DNA of 64,000 bases from the NCBI GenBank assembly GCA_018857735.1, contig JABMCL010001124.1, forward strand, positions 698,501 through 762,500, written 5' to 3'. Numbering within the stretch: the first letter of the stretch is position 1; the number at the start of each line of letters is the position of its first letter. Below are positions 13,880 through 26,080 of the stretch, piece after piece. Made by a program: the position numbers and the translations under genes. The notes under the pieces were generated by a model, which was not told the DNA's origin, searched no databases, and saw only the letters and a program-made list of their open reading frames with translations. The stretch comes from Alviniconcha marisindica (lineage: Eukaryota > Mollusca > Gastropoda > Provannidae).

Positions 13880-13979
13880 GCAAAACTGCGTCCGCCGGCT
13901 GTGACCGCCCGGAGACCCGGCTACGTTCCGGCAATTACCCCAGGCCTCATCAAAGGTGTGAATGGCAGTGTTTCCAAAG
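13880..13979 (+). CDS. Candidate internal exon of an unidentified gene
   Basis: Between a (CA)n tract that ends in CACAGCTAG and a strong donor (CCAAAG|GTAAGA) lies a 100-base frame. It reads AKLRPPAVTARRPGY, then VPAITPGLIKGVNGSVSK (phase 0 in, phase 1 out). The donor is close to consensus and the frame is open, but the acceptor is poor and I do not recognise the sequence. Another frame is also open, so this is only a suggestion. Confidence 0.25.
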
Positions 13980-15290
13980 GTAAGACCTGTGCCAAACTGA
14001 CGGACGGGCCCGGCCGCTGAGCCCAGACCTTTCCAACCCCCAGCCCCCCCCCACCCCACCCCCCCGACACACCCACACCGACCACGTACGGAACGTACGT
14101 TCCTTACAAGCCTTTTCCTTAGCCCCATGCGGTCGGCCAAGCAAAAAGGCGTCGACGCGCAACAACAAGCACTCGCTGACTTGCGGCTTACAAACAACCC
14201 TTGCGGTCGGTGCCGACAAAAGACAACAATCTCCGTCAAGAATCGAACCATGAACCGCCGCGGCCAATTTTTTTTTTTTTTTTTTTTGGCTGCACCTGTG
14301 AGCCTACCCTTCCGCCTCCTGCACCGACCACCCTCTCTCGTCCTTTAATAAATTAAGGAGAAAAAACCAGAAAAAAACCCAGTCCCTAACAGGTGCGCGC
14401 GAGTTCCGCTGTCAAGCGAAGCGCACGGTGTTAAACTCTCCCCACGGCCCCGCCCACCCCGGACGGTGCCCGACCGCAAGGATTCAAACCTCCGCATGGG
14501 GTCATTAACGCAGGGGGTCAAAATTACCCCCGTAATAAGCAGGTAGAGTGGCAAGGTGTTGGGGGGAGTGCCAGGGCCCGGCGGGTGGTGTTTTTGTGCC
14601 GCGCTTGACGCCGCGGGTTTGACAGCTCCGGCGATTTGTGCAGGAGCCCAGTGCGTGAGCGCCCATCAAGCAGATTAATTGGTCCTTGTCGGCGACGTGT
14701 TTTCTTCTGTGTGTCCTACCTTTTCTGTTGACGAGAGGAGGGTGTGTGGTGGTGGTGGGGAGGGGGGGGGGGGGGGGGGAAGAAGACCAGTGGGTGCGTT
14801 GTCCTTTAAGGTACCCCCCCCCCCCCGCCCCCCACCCAACACATCCCCAGCAGCCCAAGAAATACAAAATGAGGCACTCACAACCAACTCAAAGTTGCTG
14901 ATAAATCAGATTTTTCAACCAGTAAGCATGCATAGGGATACGATCGCTTATACTGCCAAATCAACCAGCAGAAAAAAAGCAAGATACAAGCAGATAAACG
15001 GGCAGATACAAGCAACGGTGCGACGGAAGTTTGGTGGAAAAGTTTGGAAGGTTGCTGTTGAAATGAAACCCCGTGGAAAAGACCAAAGACGCAAAAAGAA
15101 AAACAACCAAACAGTCTCCACCACCACCATATTCGCCAACAGCGACAAAGTGCCCAAATAAGTTCATACTGCCATGGGTTCTTTAAGCCTACCGCCTTTA
15201 TACTAAGTTACTGTCGGAACCAGAATTCGGCCAAACAGCCTCCCTGACTTTACGACCTTGGTCAGTATCACTTTCACACTATTGTTGGCT

Positions 15291-15291
15291 A

Positions 15292-15354
<63 letters not shown>

Positions 15355-15390
15355 TGTGTGTGTGCGTGTGCGTGTGTGTGTGTGTGTGAA
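15291..15390 (+). repeat. (GT)n microsatellite
   Basis: GT with a few GC and GA substitutions at its right end. Confidence 0.97.
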
Positions 15391-15567
15391 CTAGAGTTTA
15401 ATATTACATAATGTGCGACCAAGTGACACATTTTCGTGTATTTTATATATATATATTTTTAGCATGGTCAATTAACAATCTTATCTGATCTCATCTGTAA
15501 TGTATACATGTGTCTACCAATCGTGTCATGTATACATAACATAATCATCACGTGCACATAACTTGCA

Positions 15568-15570
<3 letters not shown>

Positions 15571-15647
<77 letters not shown>

Positions 15648-15649
15648 GA
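15571..15649 (+). repeat. (GT)n to (GTGC)n compound tract
   Basis: (GT)n at 15571-15600 switches to (GCGT)n at 15601-15647. The same switch is seen at 17035-17085. Confidence 0.95.
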
Positions 15650-15698
15650 CAAAGTATGACACTGACCAAACGGCGTGGTCGGACCCTCTGTTCACTGT

Positions 15699-15833
15699 TC
15701 ACTTGAGGCGGATGGTGTGCGGAGGCTGCGGGTACCGCTGCAGCATCTTGTTCACTTGCGACGAAGGATAGCGCCCCCCAGTGGCCGTCGTCTTGCCCTG
15801 TTTCGCTGCTTCCCGTGCGGCTTTCTCTGCCGC
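15699..15833 (-). CDS. Candidate terminal coding exon of an unidentified gene
   Basis: On the minus strand a good acceptor (CTTCTGTTTCAG|GCGGCA) opens a frame of 44 residues ending in TGA. The frame begins with an Ala/Lys/Glu-rich helix (AAEKAAREAAKQGK), then TTATGGRYPSSQVNKML, then QRYPQPPHTIRLK. The composition (amphipathic helix, Pro/Tyr-rich conserved-looking tail) is protein-like, and the acceptor sits exactly at its start in phase 0. I do not recognise the family. Upstream exons would lie above 15.84 kb; I could not find one ending in phase 0 with confidence. It may be real or chance. Confidence 0.45.
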   Translation of the reverse strand, partial: AAEKAAREAAKQGKTTATGGRYPSSQVNKMLQRYPQPPHTIRLK

Positions 15834-16014
15834 CTGAAACAGAAGAAAAACAAACAACAACCGTTAGTAACGGCTCTCGGCATCGTGCTGAAGAAGCAGC
15901 AGCAGCAGCTGTAACACTAAAACACCCACCTGGTGATGATAACGGACAACAACAAAAAACTAAAGAGAGGAACAAGAAGCTACAACAGAAGAACAACAAT
16001 GTTCATGACAGAAA

Positions 16015-16300
16015 TGACAGAAGAAGAAGAAAAAGAAGAAGAAGAAGAAAAAAGAAAAAAAAGGAGCTGAAACAAAAATGTACTCAGGAGTGACCTGGGG
16101 GGGGGGGGGGGGGGGGGAAGAGGACGAAGGCGTGACAACAATAACAACAAAACACCCCTCAGTGACCTCCTGATGACGTAAAGGGATATACAGAAGAAAG
16201 AAAAGAAAAAGAAAGAAAAAAAGAAAAAAAGAAAAAAAAAGGAAAAAAGGATTAAAAAAAGAAGAAGAAAAAAAAAGGAAAAAAAAAAAAGGAGCCGCAA
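16015..16300 (+). repeat. Purine-rich (GAA/AAG)n region with poly-G
   Basis: Plus-strand A/G-rich DNA (AGAAGAAGAAGAA type) is interrupted by a G run at 16098-16117. The segment 16130-16160 (AACACCCCTCAGTGACCTCC) is echoed at 16305-16325 (AACCCCTTCAGTGACCTCTT), suggesting a local duplication with A-rich filler. Confidence 0.75.
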
Positions 16301-17035
16301 CCGAAAAAACCCCTTCAGTGACCTCTTGGAAATAATAATACATTTAATGAAGAAAAAATAGGTGCAGAGAAAAACTTGTTACAAACAACTATCGACAAAC
16401 CAAAGAAGAAAACGGCACCCCCTAGTCAGTCAAGTATGGCGAAACACTGGATTAAAAAAAAAAAAAAATCCGTTCGTTTTTTTTCTCGTTTTTTTCTTCT
16501 TCCGTTTATTAAATCAGTTACTTAATACACCATATTTGATTAGAACTAACGCGAAACAAAACATAAATCACCCAGTGAATATCTAAGCGACTGTTCATGA
16601 CATACGTCATTGCGTGTTTGAAGAGGACCGGGCAAAAATGAAGTTAAATGAACTAGAAGGCAGAAAATACACAGCAAGAATCCATGGAAGTATACGGAGC
16701 ATGTAAGGCTGTCTATCTTATGTTCAGATCGATTACAAGTTTAAGAGAAGACATTTTGATAGCTAGCTCTGTACTCTCTGAAGAGAGGGCCCCGATTTCT
16801 GCATGCGCGGTTCCCACACTGGAGAAAGGAGAAGAGATAGAGAGAAGAAAGAAAGAAAGATGAAATTAGGATAGAAAGTAGATGGAATTGGGGGATAGAA
16901 AATCAGGGACACTCCAGACGGGGGGGGAGAGAGAAGAAGGGGGTAAAAGTAAGAAAGAACGACTGTTCAAAGACGCATCGACAAAGAGCAAGCATGGTTT
17001 ACCCGTGATTGCGGTCAGGCGCTCGTGTCTCTGTA

Positions 17036-17071
<36 letters not shown>

Positions 17072-17157
17072 TGTGTGTGTGTGTGTAACGGCTCTCCGGC
17101 AAATTACGTCCTAAACCAGATAATCTTGTCCACTGAGATAGTCATCCGAGTCTCCAG

Positions 17158-17321
17158 CTCACCTGAGCAAATACGAGAGCAGCTCAGGTGTTCCATTGAG
17201 GTCGAGACGGAAAGCAACGGCAACGATATACCCAGTGACGCAGTATGGCCACCTGGATGGCCCCACTTTACCTAGTCGTGTACCCCCTCCCAAACCACAC
17301 ACACACACTCTCTCCCCGTGA
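17158..17321. CDS. Candidate exon, strand and product uncertain
   Basis: This GC-balanced island lies in otherwise simple DNA. On the plus strand an acceptor-like TCTCCAG at 17151-17157 opens a frame containing HLSKYESSSGVPLRSRRK and YPVTQYGHLDGPTLPSR, stopping at 17321. On the minus strand a strong donor CTCAG|GTGAGC follows a frame containing YIVAVAFRLDLNGTPELL (exon end 17163). Both look protein-like and both cannot be right. No family is recognised. Confidence 0.2.
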
Positions 17322-19309
17322 CCCCCGACGAAAAGCTTTCTATACTATATTCTGATGTTTGGTATCACCATTCTTTGTACACCTAATCGCTCTTTCCATG
17401 AAGGGGTCTCTTTTTGAATCGCAGTAAGCTCCTCGGTTCGGTACCTGTTCTGTTCCATACCAAAAGCAGGTCGTGTCCAACAGATAGAAGAGATATAATT
17501 ACAAACTTGAAAGAATGGGTTTGGTTTGAAAATACTCGCTGATTTTATATAAATACGGAAGTTAGAAACCTAGTTTTGTGAGTGAAGATTAGTAGGACTG
17601 GACGTATACAATACAGCCATGTGTCCTAGATTACCTGCCGCACACCGCGGCCTTTCGGGCGTTCGGCAGAAGACGTACATGTTCACGTGGCCCGAGACCA
17701 GGCATCGCAGAGGCCACAGTAGGCGTCAGGCCAGCTGTGACACTTGAAAGTGTTTTGCACACCCCCCCGAGCCCGCAAATCTTCATACACGAAATTCGTT
17801 TCTAAACTGGACATAATATCAACGGACAGTTGCTCTTAAATGTAGGGGGCACTGTCCGCGCCTTACTGTTTACATGTCGGCTACAGAATATATATATACT
17901 GATACTGTGTAATTGTACACATTGCGATGATTTATTTTGTTTGTTTGTTTGCTTGTTATTGCTTTTATGTGTTTTTCATGTGCGAGTTGACACTGTCATG
18001 CCCCGTAATGGGACGAATATTAATATTACATATTCTGTACAAGGCTTATAGTTTCTTTATAAAACTGCTCAACGGAACACCTATCCGAATTTGGCGTTAA
18101 ACGGCCAGCAGAAGTTTTAAAAAAAGAAAAGAAAAAAGAAAGAAGAGGAAACGATCTGGTTTACAGCACTCGCTCAGTTGAAAAGTTTTTTTTCTTCTTC
18201 CTGCGCCTATTTCACCAATGTCATTAAAGGGGACACCAAAATGAAGACGCAAGCTGGTACATAGAAAACAGAAAATGTGCAAATATTTCCATTTGTTGAC
18301 ATAGAATACATACACATATTTGTTCTATCAATATTTATATAATAGGAGTCTTTTTTGGGGGGCCTCGAATTTGAGTTTATTTGGCGCCCTATGATGTCCT
18401 TCTTAGGCGCCATGAAGGTTCGCTCCTTAGCAACGAAGAGCAAAAAAAGGCTGGTTCCTGACACAGTTTACACTTATGCCGCAAATACCGGCACTGTTGA
18501 TGACGTCACAGACTGCCCAACGCAAAAGAGCAGCGCTCTGGATCGTGTTTCTGCTGTGAATCTTAATATATTTATATGTAGCTAAATATCATTATTATTT
18601 AATATTATTATTAACCGTTTTATTGCCACCAGTTGCGCATTTTCGGGGCAGTTTTCTTGCAAAAAAAGTCTCAAGAAAAGGTTAAGCTGACCAAAAATGC
18701 TGCTTCTGAGAACCTTGTTGCCCATAATAATTCACAAGGAGCTGCAATTCAAACAGGAGGTTATACGGTATCCTATACGAAGATGGGAAGCGCTTTGCCA
18801 GTGACATCGTATGACGTCCTGAAGGCAGAGAAAATGTTAAGTTGCCGTTGACGGGGCCAGTGGTGCTTCTTGGCTCGGGGTCCCCTTTAACCAGATTTTC
18901 CCTAAAAAGATCAACTGGCTGACTGATTCTTGGCAGTGATTCACGAAGGTGATGTCCAGGCGAAAAACATGTGAAACCACAAGCTTTTTCCCCGACTTAC
19001 TGTTCACGTTACACGTAACTTTGGGTCAAAGAGAAGGGTCGGTGAAAGCGGATTTGACCTTGTTGAGAAATTACCGTTGAAGTGTGCGATGTTAAGGCAT
19101 TCTGAATAGATGCGGAGGTTAAACTTATGGTATCTGCGTATAAGTAAATCATAACTCGGCAAACAGCGGCACGCCTGCCACATTTTTGGACCCACTCCAA
19201 CATTTCGATTCTTCTTCTCTTCTTCCGTATAGTGTCTAGCTGAAGACTCTTGCCACGTCTAGTGCATGCTGGGTTATTTTGGTGTTTCCATAATCCACCA
19301 AACTCTGAC

Positions 19310-19450
19310 ATGGACTACAGGATCTTTAACGTGCGTATGTGATCTTTTTGCATGCATACACAGGGGGGACCTCGGTTTTTTGTCTCATCCGAAGGACTTT
19401 TGTATCTTTTTTGCTGGACGCTCGTCGTGGCCTCGAGACACAGCAACCTG
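19310..19450 (-). mobile_element. SINE-like fragment, antisense
   Basis: The plus strand reads ACAGGATCTTTAACGTGCGT, then CATGCATACAC, then GGACCTCGGTTTTTTGTCTC and ATCCGAAGGAC. This is the antisense of the ACGTTAAAGATCCTGT block common in molluscan SINEs, related to 24340-24365. Confidence 0.45.
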
Positions 19451-19749
19451 TGTTTTTGCTTAATGTCCTCAGATGCTAAAAGCATATTAGGGACAACACA
19501 GCAACCAGGAAGTCCAGGCCTTTGTAGCCTTCATGGTGGTCGTGACCCCAAACTGTTGCTTAATGAGCGACTTTGCTGGCTTGAGCATTGCACTGCCCAA
19601 ATAGGCCCAGCGCCACCTGGCTAGTGTAGGGGAGATCATTTGCAGCTGACTTGAGCTTTGTCAAAGCCCCAAATATGCCCAGCGCCACCAAGCGGGGCGA
19701 TCCGCAGCTAAGTCGCCCATTCCTCTCTTCATATTCAGCGCCCATCGTT

Positions 19750-19860
19750 CAGTATTGCTTTACGTCCACAGAGACCGTACGGACTATTGGGGACGGTGGG
19801 CCCAGGATGTCCACTTCGACTTTCACACAGCTCCTGCGCTCTGACAGCGCCCAGTCTGCC
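19750..19860 (+). repeat. Short dispersed repeat fragment
   Basis: TGCTTTACGTCCACAGAGAC, GGACTATTGGGGACGG, GACTTTCACACAGCTCCTG. The same consensus appears at 5635-5735, 6075-6160 and 21455-21545, and a shorter tail-type version (TTTACGTTCACAGAAACCGT) at 735-778 beside the TGF-beta exon. Confidence 0.7.
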
Positions 19861-21359
19861 GCGAAGGTCTTATCAGCGGAAAGAACAGTTCTTCAAACCA
19901 CGAGTGAAAGTCTGATTCACTGGTCACGACGCGACCCTGGCTTTTCGCAGAGGGGGTGGGGGGGGGGGGGGGGGGGGACCTTAATTACTGCATCCGCGAT
20001 GTCTCACCGCAAGACGCAACACATAGGAGCTCGTGAACCTGCACGTGCAGCTGTTGGCAATATCTTTCAGACGCGACTTTACTCAGTTTCAATAAAAGCA
20101 AGTTGTTGTCATTTCGCCGTCAGTGTTTTTCAGACCATTGTGTGTAGCGGTAGATCATAGAGTGGATGTTGTTTTCACCTCAAATGGCGACCACACTGTC
20201 ACAGCTGGACCGAGCATCAGATGCCCTGTTTTCACAGCTCGGCACAACACTGTCAACTCGTTTTCTTCTCTGCACGTCCACCCTGAATTCTTGGGCTCCA
20301 AAGTCGATCGTAGGCTGAACTGCTGCCCTTCCAGACTTTCGAGCTGTTTGCGCGAAAGACCTCACCTGCATGCACGTGTGCACCTCGCTGTCTGTGTACA
20401 GGTGCAAGCAGAAGGTAGCGCGAGGGAGGAGACCATAGGAGAAGCCGAGTGGAAAGGGCAGTGGCTGAAAGGGAGAACATCTGCACGCTGATAGTGTGTG
20501 TTTTGCGGCCTGGGGGACACAATGCCTGCCCTCCCGCCTTTTCTTCGGCCGCCATAGCCCTCGAGTGCCATTACAAATTAATATTGCTATCTCCCAATGA
20601 CTGGCAAAACACTTTTCATTCTGGGCATGCCCGGGGATTGTTGGCCGAGGAATGCAGCCTGGCACACGTGGCTGTGTGTGAAAGACTTCAAACGTCAACC
20701 CCAGCTCAGCTGTTCATATAGAGTGAGACAGTGGCACCCTTCTCCGCACCATTCCTCGTGGGCCCTCAACTCGTGTGGGCTTCTCGTCGATAGAACTGTG
20801 ACCGTTCTGGAGACGAGTTCAAGGTGTCACCGCAAGGTATGCCAACAGGCTCCTTAACACGGTTCCGTTCAACCGAAGACCATCCCTGTCTGCCTGACTG
20901 TCTCTCTCTCCCCGAGTTCTCGCCCCCTACACACCAACAGCTGGGTGTGGAACACACACTCTAAGGAATGGCAATGATAACTCGGAGTTTTATTATAAAA
21001 CAATCAACCTCAAACCAGTGACGCAGTCTGAACAAAACACGGACCAAGGCAAAGGAAACAGCTCTTCTTCTTTCGTCTAGTGTTCAACTTCAACATTATG
21101 AAGTCTGACACTTGTAGTGCCCGACAACCCCCTTACACATCTGATTAGCTTGTTAGTTACTGGTAGTAATTGGACCTTACCTCAAGTCAACCTTACAGGG
21201 TCAACACTGGACGAACAAACACCGTCGTAAGTTAATACACAAGCACTATTCTTCTAAAATTTCAAACTACATTAATATGAAAGTCACATCTGGTGAAAAG
21301 TGTGTATAGAGGCAAAAAGGACCAAGCAGCTCCACCATGAAAAGTGTAGCAAACAGGTT

Positions 21360-21545
21360 GCTGATGATGATGATGAAGTGATGCTTAATGTCCTCGGATG
21401 TCGGCTGACATATTAGGGACAAGCTGAGACCAATGCCGAAGCATGGTTCAATAAATCTTTACGTCCACGGAAGCCAGAAGGCTCGTTAGGACGGACAGCC
21501 CAGGACGGCCACCTCGACCCTCACACAGCTCCTGAACTATGAAAA
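21360..21545 (+). repeat. Dispersed repeat, family with 8735-8928
   Basis: A copy of the element at 8735-8928 in the other orientation. Its right half (TTTACGTCCACGGAAGCC to ACACAGCTCCTG) also matches the shorter fragments at 5635-5735, 6075-6160 and 19750-19860. Confidence 0.8.
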
Positions 21546-22559
21546 CAGGTTGCACTGTGCAGCACCAAGTTATACGGATGGTGTTACGGAAAAAAACACA
21601 GGTGGTTGTGATAATACAAAATAAAAATAGCAAGGATAAGCAAGGTCTCAAGGGGCGGGGTGGGTGGGGGTGGGTGGGTGGTGGGATTCGTGGGAACAGA
21701 GTAAAATACTTAAAGTACAAACGAATGTATCTGGGGACTGCTTCTCTAATGCTGGCAAATAAAAGCAGAGTGGATGTGCACCTAAGAATCTAAATCAGTG
21801 CAAGCCTCTTTTCCCTTCCCACCCGCTTTCCCCCACCCTCTGTTCTTTTTCTTTTTCAGAGGACATATATCACACCGAAAGGCCAAGTGGTTCAGAAGAT
21901 AAAGGTTGCACACAGACAACAGCCAGCTGGGGTCTGAGCTCTCACACTGACCTTGACCTTCGGATGAAAGCAGCCAGAGGTACTGTTGTGACACATGTGT
22001 TGTGGCGACAACTCAACATACTGCTTGTTGCCTTTCAAGAGTGACACCGTCAGTATACATCCACCCACGTGCTGCGCACTCAAGTGACCAGAAAACGTTC
22101 AGCAGTTCAGACGTTCATAATATAAATTAATGCTAGATCCACAAACATCCAATGTGACTCAGAATGGTGGGCTTGCTGTAGGGTTTTCAAGTTTCAAAAT
22201 CCACCTCCAGTTTCGCTAAGGTTTAAAACCTCTGTAGACCTTGACCTTGAAGAAAGCAACCCAAACTTGTAGATACACCATTATATCAAGTTTCGATGTT
22301 ACACACTTTAGAAAATACTTAACAGTCATGCTTAAAGATTTTGCATGATCTGATAAAGATGGCCCTTCACACCAAGGCTGATTGTAAAAATACAAAGTTC
22401 AGAAAATACTGCCTACCTGAAGCTATAGTGAAAGTGGTGATTTGAACCTTTACTGTGACTGCCACCCTGCATGGCTCTAAATCCAATAATGATGTAGAAA
22501 TATACGGATTGTTCACAGAAGGTCTAGCAATTTAGAATATATATATATATATATATATA

Positions 22560-22574
22560 TGTACTACTGGAGGA

Positions 22575-22612
<38 letters not shown>

Positions 22613-23290
22613 AGGAAGGGACACATCACACTTAGATAACTGGACTAATGGAGATCATAACAACCCCAACTCCAAGAGCTGAAGACCAGAAGAGTCTGGT
22701 TCAAGACGATACCTAATGCTACACTATCACCACCAGAATGATTCTGCTGATTTGGTTTCTTATTTGCTTAGACCTGTTTCTAAAAAGACGAATAGTCTCT
22801 GGAGAGGCACTGACAGGACCAGGGTCCCAGGACGTGGGGAAAGAGGGAAACTAGGCCTGACGCTACACTGCCATCACCAGACCGATTCTGCATTAAGACA
22901 GGCAGAAGTGTGTGTAAGTAATTTCTATGTTTTATTAATTTGAGACAGTCTTGAGACAGTGTCCATATACCACACCTTTTCATGAGGGAAGAGAGCTGTT
23001 CAAGCAGTTTGTTCATTTGACCTGTTTCATGCTGAGTTGTCTCTGGAGGGGCACTGTCTGGGACTGAGATCCAAAGGGGGGTGGAGTTGGGGTTGTGGGG
23101 TGGGGTGGGGTAGGGGTGACCATACACTGTTACCACCATTTTAATGTTTCATTCATTGTGAATGAACAAATTCACAATCAGACAGTATTCAAGACACAAC
23201 TTCTGAAAAGAAAGGAGAACCTATATGGAACCCTACCAGTCTAATGATTTATAACTGAGCCAAAGCCGGCTGTCACTGACAAGTGGAATC
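22560..23290 (-). mobile_element. Nest of SINE fragments with poly-G tract
   Basis: At least three fragments of the 33213-33545 family lie in tandem order, near 22700-22750, 22790-22975 and 23030-23290. Each shows a form of ACACTGTCACCACCAGAATG and the GACAGTGTCC motif. A poly-G run of about 36 bases (22577-22612) precedes them. Confidence 0.6.
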
Positions 23291-24164
23291 AGATCGAACT
23301 GACGAGGTCCTTTGTCAAACTGGCAGATGTCTCGATGTCAAGACGCTAGTAACAAGGGAGTTAACTCTTTCCACAGCCCCTTCCAAGCATCAGTCAATGT
23401 TTGGTGTTACTTCCCTTATATTGAAGTGCTTCTGTATGCACCTAACTTATTCAAGTTTGTTGGTGAATGTTCAAATTATCACTAGATAAAAATAACAACA
23501 ACCCACCAAACAAACGAAAACAAAACAATAACAACAACAAAGCAACAATAATAACAAAAACAAACAAACAAACAAACAAAAACAAAAAACAACAACTATG
23601 ATTGTAATCATGTGTATTACTATTACTGTCAAATTTTAATATTCAATGTACTACCTAAAAACAACTGAAACTAATGGAGCTTGTCTAAATTAAAGAGGCT
23701 GTAATTCTTCCCTTCAGAAGGGGGAAGACTGCCTGTCTTTATTTTGGTATAAAACAATGAACTGTAGAAAAATTACATTCCGAGTTTTAGTTTCCACAGT
23801 AATGCAACAGTGATCCATATTCTATTCCACCAAACAAATAATTTAACAACAGTTGTTACCTTGTTCTGCATTGACTCTTCTAACTGGAATCTTCATTTTA
23901 GAAATGTGACTCACCTTACATAATGCATGCTTTCTGCATGTATATTTTCACCAGATACATTTCATCACAAACTTAGTGTGCACATCCCAACATATGACTT
24001 GTAAGCAACGTCAAGTTGCTCTCTGAGTCTCCCTCACTCTCTTTTATGCTTATAAAAATATAGATTTTGAAAATGAAAAATATTGCTAAAAGAACAATGC
24101 AGTGTTTGAAAACAAATGAAATGCTATCTTTTGCCTTTGTTTTAAAATTCAGGAATTGAGAATA

Positions 24165-24440
24165 TGAGTTGAGTTGGTTCTAGTGCATCTGACTGAAAAT
24201 CTAGGCGCAATACTCATGCTGGTTCGAGTCCCTAGTGTGGCAAGGGAATTTTCTCCCAGTCAACTTCCAGTGCAGACTCTCTTAGTCTTACGGTATCTGT
24301 ACAGCCCCCGTGAGGCTGTGTGCAGCCAGATGCATCACATCTGTGTGCATGTTAAAAATCCCAAATCACTGTTTGGACACATGAGAATACTATTACTTTT
24401 ATTACTATGTACACAAACTGACAGGAATTTGTCTTGATCT
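24165..24440 (+). mobile_element. Second tRNA-derived SINE family
   Basis: The head has a perfect B-box GGTTCGAGTCC (24221-24231) and an A-box-like TAGTGCATCTGACTG. The body carries TTTTCTCCCAGTCAACTTCC and GTGTGCATGTTAAAAATCCC. The head is too degenerate for a functional tRNA. The piece at 19310-19440 (CAGGATCTTTAACGTGCGTA, GACCTCGGTTTTTTGTCTCA) appears to be an antisense copy of a related body. Confidence 0.55.
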
Positions 24441-25719
24441 TGATACAGTCATTCACCGGACCTAACTTTGGGTATTTAAATCTCTTGTAGCTGCTGTGCT
24501 TTACCCAGGTAAGGTGACCTTAATTTCCTGTAGTGAAAGGGGACCCAAAAAAAACGGCCCCGCTTACCAATGTATTAGAAAAATAGATAAAAAATTTTCC
24601 CAAAAAAAACCTACAGTTGGTTACTATACCAGGCCACTGCTGCAACTGCCAGTGCTGATTCTGAGAACATGGGAGGATCACAATGGCAAAAAAAAAAAAA
24701 AACCCCATCTCATTCACAATCACAGAATGGCTTTTCTCACTGACCTGCGCTGCAATGACACAGTTATGGAAGTCTGACAGCTCCTGGGAACAGCGCTGCG
24801 GGTTGGCACCTTTGATGTAAAGCTTCTTCCACCAGATCCCTTGAAATAATTTTAATAATAATAATTTTTTCATCTTTGGAATTTTTTTCCCCCCTTTTTT
24901 AAGAATATCCATTAATCAAAGGCGAAAAAAACCCAGTGAAACCAAAGGGGAAAAAAAAAAAAGGCCCAAAGAAAGAAAAAAACTTGACAAACCCCCTTAC
25001 AAGAAAACCACCCAATTTACATAAAAAATAGTAAAACCCTTAGTAAGATGACTGAGCTGAAGTTAAAGGTGAGTTTTGTAGGACCCAAAGGATTTTGAAA
25101 ATCAATATTGACTATCAGACTTTATATATTTGCATAGTCTTTTTTTAAATCTGATTTCAGTGTACCTTTTTTGTTACCTTTGATTTCTGGGGTTAGACTT
25201 TTTTAATTTTTTATTTTTTGCCCCATTTTTGCCCACAAAATGCAAATTAGAGAAATCCTGAGAAGCTATTTTGCTATATATAATATACATGTAATATATC
25301 CTTCTAATATTTAAGAATCTCATTCTCCACGTAAAAAAAAGGCCCAATGTTTTGTAGACCTTCTTTTGATTATTCTTCCTTTTCACATCAAACTTGCTAA
25401 ATCCCTAAAAAAACCATCCTCAATCTTAAAAAATGGGAAAAAAAAACAAACTCCTCTTCTACTTGTTTTCACCCTTTCTTTTGTAACAAAAAAACCACAG
25501 TTAAGACCCCCTCATGATGCCTACCTTTCTGATTTATCACAAAAAATTTTAAAAATCCTTTTTTTCAGGGTGACCTTGCATCACCTTACAGGGGCCCCCC
25601 TTTAAGGGATATAAAATATATAAAATTTATATATATATATTATATATATATATATATATTATATCGGGGGGTGCCCCCCCAAACCTCTTTTCCAACTCCT
25701 GGAATTGTTGCTAACTGGT

Positions 25720-26080
25720 TGACTTTTAAACCCCCATTTCAAAAAAAAGTGCACAGCATTCTCGGCTTGTCTCTTTTTCAGCCATTTTCCTAAATTTTAT
25801 TTACCAAACGAATAAACCCAAATTTGCAACAAAGGTGAGGTAATATAATATATTAATATATATATATAATTATTATATATATTGGTGTGCCTTCAAAAAT
25901 TCAATTGGGTACCCTTTTAGCATTTGATCTAGATTAATTTCTGGTAACTGGCACCCCTTCCCGGGTGTGATGTCGTAAAACAATTGAACTCACCCATTTA
26001 CAGACGAATGTCACTTTTTTTTGCAAATGTTGGGCCCCATTCCCTAGACTGTTTGGGATTTGATATATTTTTGGGCCCAA
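25720..26080 (+). repeat. Dispersed repeat, homopolymer-distorted copy of 8060-8420
   Basis: Homologous to 8060-8420, but with stretched runs such as TTGGGCCCCATTCCCTAG in place of TTGGCTTCATTCGCTAG. An AT-rich insertion lies near 25845-25880. Confidence 0.5.

Larger units (their letters stand above)
17330..22540. other. Mostly non-coding interval
   Basis: Unique sequence with the repeat fragments listed separately and poly-G at 19953-19976. No exon could be supported. Long frames near 20180-20698 lack splice sites and family resemblance. Confidence 0.5.

Noticed and set aside
14679..15161. Plus-strand 160-codon frame
   Set aside because: It crosses poly-G and poly-C runs and ends in Lys/Asn-rich text typical of A-rich DNA; no acceptor or domain.
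20123..20698. Overlapping frames of 122 and 172 codons on both strands
   Set aside because: Neither has a coherent domain, and they overlap each other antisense; probably a GC-richer non-coding patch.
24181..24245. Possible tRNA gene
   Set aside because: The B-box is perfect, but the acceptor stem and anticodon arm do not pair; it is better read as a SINE head. The same holds for 33217-33290.
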